Below, piece by piece: positions 1 through 11,231 of a stretch of DNA of 64,000 nucleotides. Every line of letters starts with the position of its first letter. The stretch's first letter is position 1. The translations under genes were made by a program, and so were the position numbers. A model generated the notes under the pieces. That model ran no database searches, had not been told where the DNA came from, and saw only the letters and a program-made list of their open reading frames with translations. This DNA is from Allomyces arbusculus (Eukaryota > Blastocladiomycota > Blastocladiomycetes > Blastocladiales > Blastocladiaceae): positions 310,376-374,375 of the forward strand of contig JADHYV010000019.1 in NCBI GenBank assembly GCA_027604705.1, in the 5' to 3' direction.

Positions 1-1764
1 TCCACAAAGACGACAGCGCGTGTGATCGTGATGGGCGCGAGAGGCCGGTCCTGGTCGTTGGTGGCCAGAGATTCCATTTTGGTCAGCACGTCGAGACCGC
101 CGACAAGCCGGCCGAAAATGGTGTGTTTTCCGTCAAGGTGTGTGCAGGGGGCGTAGGTAATGAAGCTACACGGAGTGAGAAACGCGGGTTAGAGGAGTAA
201 GCGGGTGGAGAGGATTGCGGGCGAGAAATAGCACGTACAACTGCGACGTGTTGGTGTCCTTGCCGCGGTTGGCCATGCACAACAGACCGCGCGCATTGTG
301 CGAGAGGTTGGGCCGGATCTCGTCCTTGAACTCGCCCCCCCAGCAGCTCTTGCCGCCCTTGCCGGATCCGGTTGGGTCGCCACCTTGAATCTAAACGAGT
401 GGGAGTTGCGTCGAGTTGGACAATCAGATCAGCGACCGGGAAAATTGACGAAGCAACCAACGAACGCACCATGAAGCCGGGAATGCTCCTGTGGAACGAG
501 ACGCCGTCGTAGTACCCGGATGAGCACAAGGACAGGAAGTTGTGGCACGTTTGCGGGGCCTGGAAGAAAGAGCGCAACGTGAGCCCGAGGAAACGCAATG
601 ACTAGCGGCCCAGCACAGCGACACAGCGTACCTGCGCGCAATACAGCTCGAGATTCAAATCGCCGATATTCGTCTTGAGCTGCACGTAGCCGTGGCCCTG
701 GTCGACTTTGCCACCCTTCTTCCCCTTGGGCGGGTTCTTGCGCGCCTCGGCCACCTCCTTGGCAAACTCGCGGTACATGAACTCATCGTCCTTGAGTTCC
801 ACGCGCTCCGAGTCAGTCTGCACGTCCATGGCCGTCGACGTGAACGCGGCCGCGAGCCGGCCCGTCGATGCAGCCGTATTCGCCTTGAACTCGGACGCGT
901 TCCCCTTGGCAGCCTTGGCCGCCGCCGCCGCCTGCACCTGCGCCGTGGTCACGACGCCGCGCACGGGCTCCACCTTGGTCGAGGCCATTTCCCGCAAGAC
1001 CTTGGTCGCGAGTCCCGACAAGTTCATCGACTGTTGCGCCGAGTTGGGCCGCTCAAACTCGGCGCGGTGCTTGAGGAACCAAAAATCTTCAAAGTTGCGC
1101 TTCGACAGGTCTTGCGGGTCCTGGATGACGATAATATCGCGGCGCGTAAACGGGGTCGCATTGTCATCGAGCAAGTCCTTCCAGTGCTTGGCGTCGATGT
1201 TGAGTTGCTTGACGGCCTCGTACGAGTAGACGTTGCCCGTCGTGGCAATGGCGACAATATGCGACGCGTCGGTGAATTCCTTGCGCGTGATCGGGCAGTG
1301 GTAGACGTCGTCTTGATTCTTGTGAAAGTGCAGCGTGATCAGGTCGGACTGGTTTAGCGGCGCGCCGGTGACGGGGTTGATCGACTTGTTTTCCTTGAGC
1401 CAGTGGAGAATGTTTCTGATGGGGTGGTAATCGCGAATTCGGTCAGCATCTGGTTGCTGAGCGTGTTGTTGCGAGATGACCGGACGGTGGAGGGTGGTCG
1501 TGATGATTGCGCCCACAACCGTCCTTTCCGACGCACAAATTGTGCTCGACGGGAAACATACTCGCGGTCAAATACAACGCCATCGCGCGTGCAGACCGGG
1601 TCGCTGAAGGACTGCAGCGTGAGCGCACAGGCGTGAAATGGTAGTTTCTTGAAGGTCGATTTTGATTTCTTGCCGCTGGCGCCGCCAAAGTTGAGGCCGC
1701 CCTCCGAGTGGGCGTTGCTCCATTCCGAGTGCGTGATGTAGAGCTTGTCGGTCCACTTGCCCAT
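1..1764 (-). CDS. PPIL2: Peptidyl-prolyl isomerase-like 2 (U-box cyclophilin), C-terminus cut by the window edge
   Basis: Spliceosome-associated cyclophilin with an N-terminal U-box, a putative nuclear E3 ubiquitin ligase/prolyl isomerase. Start [15 protein letters not shown] at 1764. Exons read as 1562-1764, 632-1415, 470-559, 239-390 and 1-165, with GT-AG introns in matching phase. The U-box half reads [11 protein letters not shown], then [20 protein letters not shown] across the first junction. The [10 protein letters not shown] and [16 protein letters not shown] blocks are typical of PPIL2. The cyclophilin domain follows: [74 protein letters not shown]. The frame stays open to base 1, and only the short C-terminal tail should be missing. 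It is divergent from the gene at 2167. Assignment is firm; exon ends were placed by eye. Confidence 0.93.
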
Positions 1765-2166
1765 AGTGATTGTCGAATTGATTAATTGGAACAACGCCAG
1801 GATGCTGCGACAGCTGCAACGTCGGCCTGGTCGCTGGATGCGGTGGACTTGCTCTTCATTCCGCACGCGCGGCTGCAAGCGGAGAAGGCGATGGCCGTGG
1901 CAGCCTCTTCTACCGCACAATCCACCTCTCCACCGCAACTGCCAACAACCGCCTCGACCGCCGGCAACCGTCGGCCAGTGGCAACCACGACCACCTACCA
2001 CCAGCAATCCGGATAATTTGGACCGGCCCGTGAGTGCGCAACTTGACGGCAAGACTCACTGCGTTCTGCTGCACGTTCCCACCTGGCCCGACCTCGGCTC
2101 GGGCCCCGTCGACGCCGTCCACGGCCCGCACCAAGTGAGTCAGTCACCAGCTCGCGACCAATCGCC
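1765..2166. promoter_or_regulatory. 402-bp divergent intergenic region, PPIL2 / RTC4-like gene
   Basis: Lies between two start codons that point away from each other, so it should hold both promoters. I see no clear TATA box and no coding potential beyond shadow frames. Confidence 0.5.
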
Positions 2167-4420
2167 ATGTCGGGCCGCCGTGCCTCACCACCACCCAAGC
2201 GTGCCAAGATCCAGTCGCAGCTCAGCACCTTCTTTGACGTCAAGACGCGCAAGCCCACGCCCAAGCTGCAGGCGCCCATCGACGCCTTTTTCCGGCCTGA
2301 ACCTGCGGCAACGCCAAGCAAGCGCAAGGCTGCCAAACGGACGCCGAAAAAGGACGCACCAAGCTGGTCGCGCACACCGCAACCGATGCCGCGCGCCGTC
2401 GTCGACCTGCTTTCGAGCGATGACGACGATGATGAGGCCGCTGCGCGCCGCAAAATGTCGCCACGACCCGTGCGCCCAGGGTCGTCGGCGAGCAGCTCGG
2501 GACCTGGTCAAGACCCCGCGCGCGCTGCGTCGCGGACCAAGTCTGGCTCCAGTGATTTGTGTGCGCGGCTCACGCAGACGCCCAAGCGGCCCGTGATCGT
2601 CCTGGATCGTATGTTGACCATGCGCGCCCGAGAGCGTTGTTGTGATCCGACTGCTGCAGCTCACCATTCCGCTCTGTTGGCGCGGCGCAGACACGCCCAG
2701 TCCCGCGCAACCCATTGTCATCTCCGATACGCCGAGTCCCGCGCCGCCCATTGTCCTGGTCAATTCGGAGTCGTCGTCTGGCATCGAAGTCGGCAGCATT
2801 TCGTCGCCTGTTCCCTCGCGGCCCGTCTCGCCTACGCTTCCGCACGCGCCGCCCACCCCCGACCCGATTCCGGCGCTCCCTACGCTCGACGCACCGTCCA
2901 CGCCGTGCAAGCAGCCTGCCGCGTCCACGAACGAGTCGAACGACCTGGCCCAGCTGCTGTTTGCCACGCCGCCGCGCAAGGTGCACGTGGACAGCGTGCC
3001 AACTCCGGCTCCCACGAGCCCCGTGCACGTGAAACTCGAATCGCAGCGCCGCGACGACGACGGCGACGACGACCACATGGTCGTTGATCCGCCGTCCGTA
3101 CTGGATAGCCCCGTAGCGTTGCGCGGTCCCGTCAAGACTGAGCTCGATGATTTACCTTTCTCGGGCCCTGACGCTGTTCATGTGCCGCATGGTTCGTATT
3201 GGCTCCTTCTCGCGACATTTTGCATCTGCACGACCACTCACAAGACTCGTGTTGCTAGAGCGTCGATCGCGTTTAACCTCGACCAAGCGCGCACTTTCGC
3301 TGTCTCCGTGCTCGCCCTCCTCGTCCACGTCGGTCACGCCCACGGCGCCGCGCAGGAAGGCCGTGGCGATGATCGAGGAGGAGAGCGAGGACGAAGCACT
3401 GCCGTCCCCGACGATGCCGCACTTTCCGCTCCTCGCCAATGATTCCGACAGCGACGCAAGCGACGACGAGAGGCCTCGATGTAAGTGATTTCTGCCCCCA
3501 CCGTCTGCCCCGTTTTTTCTTTTCTTTTGCCCACACGCACTCATTTACTCCTTGTACTAGCCGCCGCTAACGACCCGGATGTGGCCACGTGCCCGTTCTG
3601 CGAAGAGAACTACCCGATCACCTGGGGCGACTTGACCAGGAAGGCCTTCGACCACGTCACGTCGTACATGGCGCCAACGGCCAAGCGCGAGGCGCACCGG
3701 AACCACACGTCGCCACGGGCCATGGCGCGGTTTCTCAAGATGAACCGGTTCCACCGGTCCATGTTCCAGTGCGTCGAGGAGCGCGTCGACGCGCAGTTTG
3801 CGCAGTGCCAGGAACACCGAAAGCGCAAGGCCGTCATGGACGCAAAGGCACAGGGTACCTACTTGCGTTTCGTATTGGGTCTTGCGAAACCGTAATTTCG
3901 GTTCGCTGACCCCTGATTGTCAATAGGTTGGCCGACCGCCGGCGAAATTGACCACGCCGCGCTTCCTGCACGCATCACCGCCCTGACCCACATCCTCGAC
4001 GACGTGATCCTCGGCACCCCGCGGCCGGAAACCCACTTCTACGACGCCCTGATCGCCGAATTCCAGGCGGCCGGGTCTGCGGGCCTGTTCCGCAGTAAGA
4101 ACCGGCTCGCCGCGCGCCTTCGCCGATTGCGCCCGGGTTGGTACGGCAAGCAGGGTGCAGCGATTCTCGCCGCGCGGCTGTTCGACCTGTACGTGCACGA
4201 TCCAGAGAACGCGTTGGGGCCCGCGGAATTGGGACCGTTCCAGGATTCGGAAATGGTGCTGCAGGTGTTGGTGCCGACGGCCGCGGCGTTGTTGATCCAG
4301 GAGGATTGGAGGGCGCGCCGGGGGCGCGAGGTGCCGTGGGACGAGGCGGTGATGCTGATGCAGGCGTCTGCAGATTATGGCGATTTTGTGTTTACGCATC
4401 ATGCGGCGAGTGGGATGTGA
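2167..4420 (+). CDS. RTC4: RTC4-domain protein with tandem PIP boxes and SIM-like motifs
   Basis: Five exons: 2167-2608, 2691-3191, 3259-3480, 3561-3854 and 3927-4420 (650 aa). The N-terminus carries two PCNA-interaction (PIP) boxes, QSQLSTFF (residues 16-23) and QAPIDAFF (35-42). A long disordered, Pro/Ser-rich middle follows, with hydrophobic-then-acidic stretches that resemble SUMO-interaction motifs (VVDLLSSDDDDDE, PVIVLD, PIVISDT, PIVLVNSES) and two sumoylation-type sites (VKLE, VKTE). The C-terminal third has CPFCEENYP and then the RTC4-family core: GWYGKQGAAIL, QVLVPTAAALLIQEDW, ASADYGDFVF. Yeast Rtc4 is linked to telomere capping. The PIP/SIM arrangement suggests binding to SUMO-modified PCNA, which is inference. 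The third-exon junction uses a GTTCGT donor and is the least certain. Confidence 0.8.
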
Positions 4421-5112
4421 GCGTGCGTGGGGTGGGAGTGGTGGTGGCTGTTGCCGGTTTGGTGCCGGTCAAGACGAGCAATACAGAGAGATTGATGAAT
4501 GTTCGCTCGGTTCACACACAGCACCGCGATCAGTACTCGTCGAACGCGTCCAAGCCAACGCTGCCAAACTCGACAACCGAAAACAGCTCGTCGTCTTCGT
4601 CCTCCACCGCCGCATCCACGACCGTATGCGCCGCGTACTAAACGTCCTCCACCCGGTTTGACCCCATCCCGGCGGCCGGCACGTGCGTTATCTGGTGAGT
4701 TCTTCGTCGACGTGCCGCGAGCCGAATAGGAAACTCGTCAGTTGCAGTGCGCGGCCGACGAGCAGCAGCCATGTTCGGGTGACGACAAGTGGCCAGACGG
4801 CGGTCGTGGCGGCGTGTGCGACCAGCGGCGACACGATTTGGGAAGATGATCAGGTCAATGGCTACGTCGGCCAGAGACCGTAAATTATTTAGTTCATTCG
4901 TCGAGCGCTCACACAGTTGATGGAGAGGAGAGCATTTATTAATAATTGACTACGAACTTCACGCAAGGTTGCACCCGCCACTGCAGTGGATCGCAATTAA
5001 ACTGGAAGCAAAAAAATAGGGGATCAAACGAACAAACACAGCCCACCTGTGCCCTGGGACCGCCGCCACGGGTAGCCGTGCGTCAAATAATGCCCGTGAG
5101 CCCCTTCACAGT
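4421..5112. other. Gene-free interval (692 bp) between convergent genes
   Basis: Holds the 3' flanks of the RTC4-like gene and of array unit A, which converge here. The second half is AT-richer. No convincing ORF, RNA gene or repeat seen. Confidence 0.5.
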
Positions 5113-6344
5113 TTACTCTTCGTCCTCCTCCTCCGTGGTCCCATCAGCAACTGAAAAGTTGCTGGCCTCATTGGAATCGGCAATGCCAACCATGGACCCA
5201 CCCATCCACTCAGGCGCATTGATGTACGTGCCATCGAGGACACTAAATCCCGTGCCATCGTCCCACATGTCGTCGCCAAACGCGTCCTCGTCGAGCGAGA
5301 AGTCGCCGCCGTCGTAGGCGTCGTCGTTGAACGCGTCGTAATCGTACGCGTCCTCGACCGAATAGGCCGTGCCACGCAGGGGCGTCAACGGCTTGTAGCT
5401 CGGAACGTCGCGCGGGAGCGAATCGTCGTCTTCGTGGAAGACGACCTTGAAGTTCTTGACTTCGAGGTACGACCGGTCGAGACACTTGGTCGTCGACGCG
5501 TGATCGTGCGCGGCGCGAATCACGATCGGCGCCAGACCTTTCCGGCGCAGGATGCTCGCGGGCACCGTGATCGACAGCGACTCGTAGACGCCCGCGGGCA
5601 TCCCCGTCTGGCCGCGCGGCACCTCAATGCGGCGGAGCGGCTGAGCACCGTGCAGGAGTGTGATCGACTTGGTGTGTGGGCGGCAGACGGGCGACGTGGC
5701 CGACGGCGCCATGGCGTCGACGCGCACTTGTGCGAGGATCGTGACATAGTCGGCGCCCGTCGGGATCACGATCGGCAGCCGCGTCTGGAACCCGTACAGG
5801 TGCACGGCGCCGGACCCTTGCGTGATGCCGTCACGTGTCACTCGGCACGAGACGCGGTCCTGGTTGCAGGACACGCCCATCCGAACGTCTTGCTCGCCAA
5901 ACGGCATCAACATGAGGTTGGCGGGGGGAGGCGACGCGACCGACATGACTATGCAAGGAGAAAGGGAACGTCGGCATAAATGAGCAAAAGAGCGCGACAA
6001 GGACCGGGTTCCGAGGAAAAAGTGGATCACGCACGCTTCTGCGTCTTGGTCTGCTTGACGGTGGCAAGACGGCACTCGTACATGCGGCGCAGTGGGCTGC
6101 CAGCGGGAAGCGACCGAATCTTGGCCTTCAGCTGGGGAACCGTCATCTTAGTCGCACGGCGGAACGCGGGCGTGTGCATGGTCGTGGGCAGGTGCCGGCA
6201 CTTGATGTTCTTCTTCTCGTGCATCATCGACGGCTTGCCAGCCACGATGGGCGACAGATTGGTGGGCGACGCATCGGCAGCGGTCACGCCAGAGACGGCC
6301 GCGAGCGACGCGACAACGGCGGCAACAACGGTCGAGAACTTCAT
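5113..6344 (-). CDS. Array unit A: secreted two-exon protein of an unrecognised tandem family
   Basis: Exon 1 is 6035-6344 and exon 2 is 5113-5948, with an 86-nt phase-1 intron (donor GTGCGT, acceptor TAG); 381 aa. Residues 1-23 form a signal peptide (MKFSTVVAAVVASLAAVSG). A basic stretch ends in the family motif LKAKIRSLPAGSPLRRMYE (about residues 71-90). Exon 2 opens with an in-frame ATG (MSVASPP). It continues with a domain of alternating hydrophobic strands that includes YGFQT, the AAHDHAST.KC.D.S block and FKVVFHE, and ends in an acidic tail (DAYDGGDFSLDEDAFGDDMW). Two cysteines, in PVCRPH and TKCLDR, are shared with unit B and could form a disulfide. I know no family with this architecture. 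Likely secreted or cell-surface; function unknown. The tail is the most diverged of the intact copies. Confidence 0.8.
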
Positions 6345-7944
6345 TTTGGACGAGCAGAAGGTTGGAATAGGCGCCGTGGCCAGCAGGGCGCGATGGGAGC
6401 ACGAGTAAGCAAGAACGAATGAGCACTGCAAGATCGTTGAACGCCGGCGCTCGCCAGCTATTTATACGATTGCGCAGCGTGCTGGACGCGTGCGCGCGCA
6501 CGCTGGTCGTGGTTTCTGGCCGTTCTCTCTGGTCGTACTCGTGCTCTCTTGCTCGAACTGCCAGATCGACCACTCCGCCGCCCTGACGGGGGACCCAAGA
6601 TCAAACGGCGTTTCCCACGAGCGCGTGGGAAGTTGGCCACTGCACCGCTGCCGCCGCAACATCTCGAGCCGTCCCTCTGTGACCATTGCCTGTACGGACT
6701 GCCGCGCTTCGTCTCCCAAGACATGCGGTCACGATGACCTGCCCCACACGACGAGTCGGACTGCGTCGTCCTTGCCCATCACAACGACTGGTCGACCCCC
6801 TGGCACGGAACTGTCCGCGCGACGCGTCTCGAAATGTCGGGTGATTTGCAGCAAGTTGTGGCTCGGATCGTGGGCTCTTGATCAAGTTGGTGGGAGCTCC
6901 GGCGCCGCTTGCAACTCATGCATGACCGTTTGGTCGTTGCCCAAATGGTCTTCTGCTGACGGAAAGAACATTTTCTAAAACAACATTGTGTGCCTCCCAT
7001 TCCTCGCAACCTCGTGGTCGTACTCAATTCGACAGAATGCTGCACTTGTGCCCGCCCACTTTGGTCCTAATCCGTCCCAGCGTCTACGTTGTTTGGCCGG
7101 AGTGAGCCTTGGCCAACTGCTGCCTATGCTGCGCCGTGTCAACATTGTTTACGATCAATCAAGCCCGTCAGACGGCCAGAAACGGGTGGATAAATTAAGT
7201 ATTAAGTCAAAAAGTATCAGCGGACAGGCCGGAAGTGAAATTGGTTGAGTAAGAGGATCAACAAGCCTTGTCGCTGGGTGTCACTGCCACAGGCTGCTGA
7301 ACAAAGTAGGTCGTGCTTGACAGGCCAATTCTCACATAGGTGGCGCCAATAGCTGACAAACAGAGTCAAATAATGGAAATTATCAACGGTCAAGACAAGA
7401 AGGAAATTGAACGTGGACGGAGGGTGGGTATGGCTAGCAATCGCTGTTACTCCGATAGGTGAAAACAATTCGAGCCACACTCGAAGATGGGCGGAGAGAG
7501 TCAAGCATGGCAAAATCACTTTCTTCAAGTCTTTTTTCTTCATGAAGTGCGCGAGATCAACGGGTCGACTTGGAGGGCGCGCAGGTTGACAGGAATGCAA
7601 AGACTAACGTCATGAGCTGCACCACCAGCATCGATTCGGTCGATTCGATAGTGGCACGAACGTGCATGTGGTTCGCTCACACCTCTCTGCATGCAAGCAA
7701 TGGAGACGGAAATGCGGTCCAAGCACGATCACGGACTGAAGAACGTGACCATCAAATCGACGAGCTCACTAAATCATGTATAGCAGTTCCAAATCAATGA
7801 ACAGCAGCAACGACCCGTCCCATCAAAACGGCTCCGATTGCTCGACCAGCAAGCATTCACGGTCACGGGCGAAAACAAGAAAACGACACTCTCTCGTCAC
7901 TATCCACCACGACTTCGTCGCCTCACGATCAATACGCGCGCGTC
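6345..7944. other. Spacer between array units A and B (1.6 kb)
   Basis: Contains the unit A promoter and the 3' flank of unit B. The longest ORFs are under 165 codons and show no family features, so I support no gene. Nearly the same length as the spacer between units B and C. Confidence 0.5.
6459..6466 (-). promoter_or_regulatory. TATA box of array unit A
   Basis: TATAAATA on the minus strand, about 115 bp upstream of the unit A start codon. Units B, C and D have TATA-like elements at comparable distances. Confidence 0.6.
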
Positions 7945-9628
7945 TTAGTACTCGTCGTCGGCGGCATCCTCATCGTACGAATCCTCAACCGAGTAATCAC
8001 CACCGTCGTACTCGTCATCGGCAGCATCCTCATCGTACGAGTCCTCAACCGAGAAATCGCCACCGTCGTAGGCGTCCTCGGCCTCGTCGTCGACATCGTC
8101 GGCCGGACCGGCCTCGTCAGCGACCGCGAAATCGCCGTCGTAGTTGTCCTCCCACATGTCGTCACCCTCGTACGCCGCGTCCTCCGAGACCGAGAAGCCC
8201 TCGTCGTAGTTGTCCTCCCACATGTCGTCACCCTCGTACGCAGCGTCCTCGGAAACGGAGAAATCGCCATCGTAGTTGTCCTCCCACATGTCATCGTACG
8301 ACTCGTCCCACGAGTCGTCAAACGACGCGTAGTCGTAGCCGGACTCGGACACCGAGAACTTTGCCTTGGCACCGGCAGCGGCCGTCTTGGGCTTGCGCAC
8401 GGGCAGCGTGTCATGGAACTGCACCTTGAACCCCTTGATCTGCAGGATCGAGTGGTCCATGCACTTGGACGTCGACGCGTGGTCGTGCGCGGCCTGCAGC
8501 GTGATCGGCGCCGACGTATGCGACAGCTTGGAAACAGGCACACGCAGACGCAGCGTCTCGTACTTGTTGCTGCCGTGCGACCCCTTGGGGAACCGCAGCC
8601 CGCCGAGGGGCTTGCCGCCGTGGAAGACGGTAATGGCCGTGTCGGACTTGTGGCACACGGGCGCCGAGCCCGGGCGTGACGGGGTCTTGCCGACCATTTT
8701 CGTGTTGCGCTGCACGGGCTTCTTGGCCTGCGCCTTGATCTTGGCCAGGAACGTCACGTACTTGGTCCCGGCCGGGATCGCGAGCGGCTTGGCAGTCTGG
8801 AAACCGTACTTGTGGATCACGCCGTGACCGGCCGTCAGACCCTTGCGCACGAGACGGACCGACCCGTCGGCGCCGTGCTGGATCGCGGCGGGGAAGGGCG
8901 GGTCGACAAACGGCACGAGCCCGGCGGGCGACGAGTGCGCGTGCGTCTTGTGCGCGCCAGGGGCCGCGGCCGTCGACATGACTAGCAGTGTAGAGAGCGG
9001 CGCGTCAGTTTCATGGTCCCGCATCAAATTGCGCTTTCCATACGGAAGCAAAAAAGCACGTACGCGTCGCCGTCTTGGGCTTGGTCTTGGCGGCAAGCAG
9101 TCGCTCGTACATGGAGCGCAGCGGCGAGCCGGCGGGCAGCGCGCTAATCTTGGCTTGCAGCTGCGCGACCGTCATCTTCGAGCGGCGCGTCGCCGCGTTC
9201 CGAATGCCGCCCGCGACCTTGCGCACCGGTTTCTTGCCGCCGGCCTTGAGGGGCTTGCCGCCGCGAATCGCCGACGCGATCTTGACCCCCTTGGCCTTGG
9301 ACTTGCGCACGGCCGCGTGCTTGTTGGCGGCCATCTTGGCGCGGCGCGCGCGCAGCTTAGCCTGCAGCTTCGCCTTCTGCTCGGCCGTCAAGTGCTGCGT
9401 GTTGCGCTTGATGTTGCGGCGCTTGATGTGCTTGGTCGGCTTCTTGAGCGCAGCGGCGACCGTCAGGTGCGGCGCCGTCGCCACGGGCGCCGGCGCGCCG
9501 TCCGTCGACGCGGCCACGTCCTCGATGATCGCGTCCTCGGACGACGAGAAGAGCGGCTTGATCGGGTTCGGCTCGGCAGCGACGAGCGCGGTCACGGCCG
9601 CGAGCAGGAACAGCGCCTGGACCTTCAT
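7945..9628 (-). CDS. Array unit B: secreted two-exon protein with basic exon 1 and acidic repeat tail
   Basis: Exon 1 is 9064-9628 and exon 2 is 7945-8981, with an 82-nt phase-1 intron at the same place as in unit A; 533 aa. The signal peptide is MKVQALFLLAAVTALVAA. Exon 1 is very rich in Lys/Arg (KHIKRRNIKRN, KAKLRARRAKMAANK) and ends in the motif LQAKISALPAGSPLRSMYE. Exon 2 starts MSTAAAP and has the full middle domain (YGFQT, PVCHKSDTAITVFHGG, AAHDHASTSKCMDHS, FKVQFHD). It ends in an acidic tail built from about 22-residue repeats of the type DDMWEDNYDGDFSVSEDAAY and finishes DEDAADDEY. This is the most complete family member and the best reference for it. Predicted secreted and strongly bipolar in charge. 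Function unknown. Confidence 0.8.
8051..8267 (-). repeat. 217-bp segment nearly identical to 11344-11560 (units B and C)
   Basis: Lies in the acidic-tail coding region of unit B. Read side by side, the two segments have the same length and differ at only about two bases (in the codons around the GP of EAGPADD/EAGPAGD). The flanking sequence is clearly diverged. The segment contains the 66-nt repeat units. Confidence 0.75.
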
Positions 9629-11231
9629 GGTGGTGAGTGGTCGGGAAGTCGAGAGAGTCGGGCAGTTGCTCGGACGGCCAGCGGCGAGCAAGTGAGGTCG
9701 AGGAGTCGAGGTGAAGTGTCGAAGAGCCTGGAGAATCGAATCGGGGCGGGCGGTGCGCGGTATTTGTAGGCTCGGCCGGAGCGGTCTTGCAGGCGCGCGC
9801 GTACGCGCGCGGGCGTGGAAGGGCATCGCGGCTCGGTGTCGCGGGCATTTCGCGCACGCACTTCGAGGTACCAACCGGCGAGAACGTCGGGGCAGGTGGG
9901 AACCGGCCGGTCGGTGGGAACAGATCACAGTTGGGTTGCACGCGCACTTTCACCACCAAGGCGCGAGACGCGCCCCGCCGCCTCTTGCGGGTGCCGCCCT
10001 GCGAGGAAGGCACGCTTACACAAGGCACGCGCCCGTGGGTAACCGCGGAGAACGTCCGTGCGCGCGCGTGCCCTGCCAGCCCGAGCCGGTCGAGGAGAGG
10101 ACGTGCAGTGAACTGGTGATTGGCAGGCCGTGAACAGGTGGGTTCGAAGGGACCGGCACGCCAACAGCGCACCGGATCACGGCTTCGCCATTGCGGTCCT
10201 GGGAACCGCGTGAGAGCCCACCTCGGCTGCCCAACCACTGTTTCCCAGATCCGCATCGTGTCCCCCACCGAGAACCAAGGGCGGTCAGGCGTGTCTGCGG
10301 CTCTCTTGCTTGATCGCGCGAGGCTGGCCCATGTCGCGCCGTCAGGCGGTCAGGTTGTCCCTGGACCGGGGAAGCGCGTGGAGATCATTTCGTTTGCGGG
10401 CAGTGTGCGTGATGGCGGTGTCCGCGCTGGCGGGATCGGGATGCGGGTAGCGAAGCCAAGGACAGGGCCAAGGTTGCGGTCCTCAGGGCGAGACGGGCGA
10501 CCAACCGATGTGTGACACACGCATGCCGTGATCACTGTCTCGCTCCGATTTCCCGTCGTCCTCAGGCCGCAGCGTCGATGCCAAAGCTGTCGCCGTCTTG
10601 GCGCGCGGGTCGCGTCGACCCTGGAAGTGCTTGTGCTTAGGGTACTTTGGTGATTTGGAGGCGGGCATTGAAGTCATCCTGCCGCCCACTCACTTGTGCC
10701 AGGTCTGTCCATGCTGGCGCAACAAAATTATTATCGGGTGGAGAACGTCAGATGAAGCGTTATGGATCTGCTTTTTTCGTAGCTGTCCGTGGTGACGACG
10801 CGCTGCTGCAAAACAATAGCGCCCGTCATACGGCGCGACTTCAGCTCCAACATCGCCATCTCGTCGCCTCTCAACCATGACAAGGAGAAGGGAAGGAGAG
10901 CCAAATAACGCTCCTCACAGAGAGGCGGTGCAGGGGAATTACTGACAAGGCGTTGCATGATGACCATATCGAGAAGAGAAATGCAACGACGTACTTTTGG
11001 GATTTCGCATGCAGCTCTACATGATACGACAAACCTACTCATAATCCCCTCGACTAAAACGACCACTGCTGCTCGACCAGCAAGCACACTAACCCTTGGG
11101 GACCGAAAAGCAAAAAAAAAAAAAAAAACACAATCCAAAGCTCGGGCGAGAGGGACGGTGCCGACAATCGTCCGCCCGCCCGCCCGACGCGGTCCACAAC
11201 GACAACCTCCTGGCGCGTCGCTTCACGCGAC
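9629..11231. other. Spacer between array units B and C (1.6 kb)
   Basis: Contains the unit B promoter and the 3' flank of unit C, including a run of 16 or 17 A near 11106-11122. No ORF here shows family features or a plausible domain. Confidence 0.5.
9761..9768 (-). promoter_or_regulatory. TATA-like element of array unit B
   Basis: TACAAATA on the minus strand, about 135 bp upstream of the unit B start codon. Position and context match the TATA-like elements of the other units. Confidence 0.4.

Noticed and set aside
7217-7600. 127-codon minus-strand ORF in the A-B spacer
   Set aside because: No signal peptide, family motif or domain. It probably reflects lower stop density.
11106-11122. Poly-A run as evidence of a retrotransposed copy
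   Set aside because: No target-site duplication, and the neighbouring array genes keep their intron, so retroposition is not supported.
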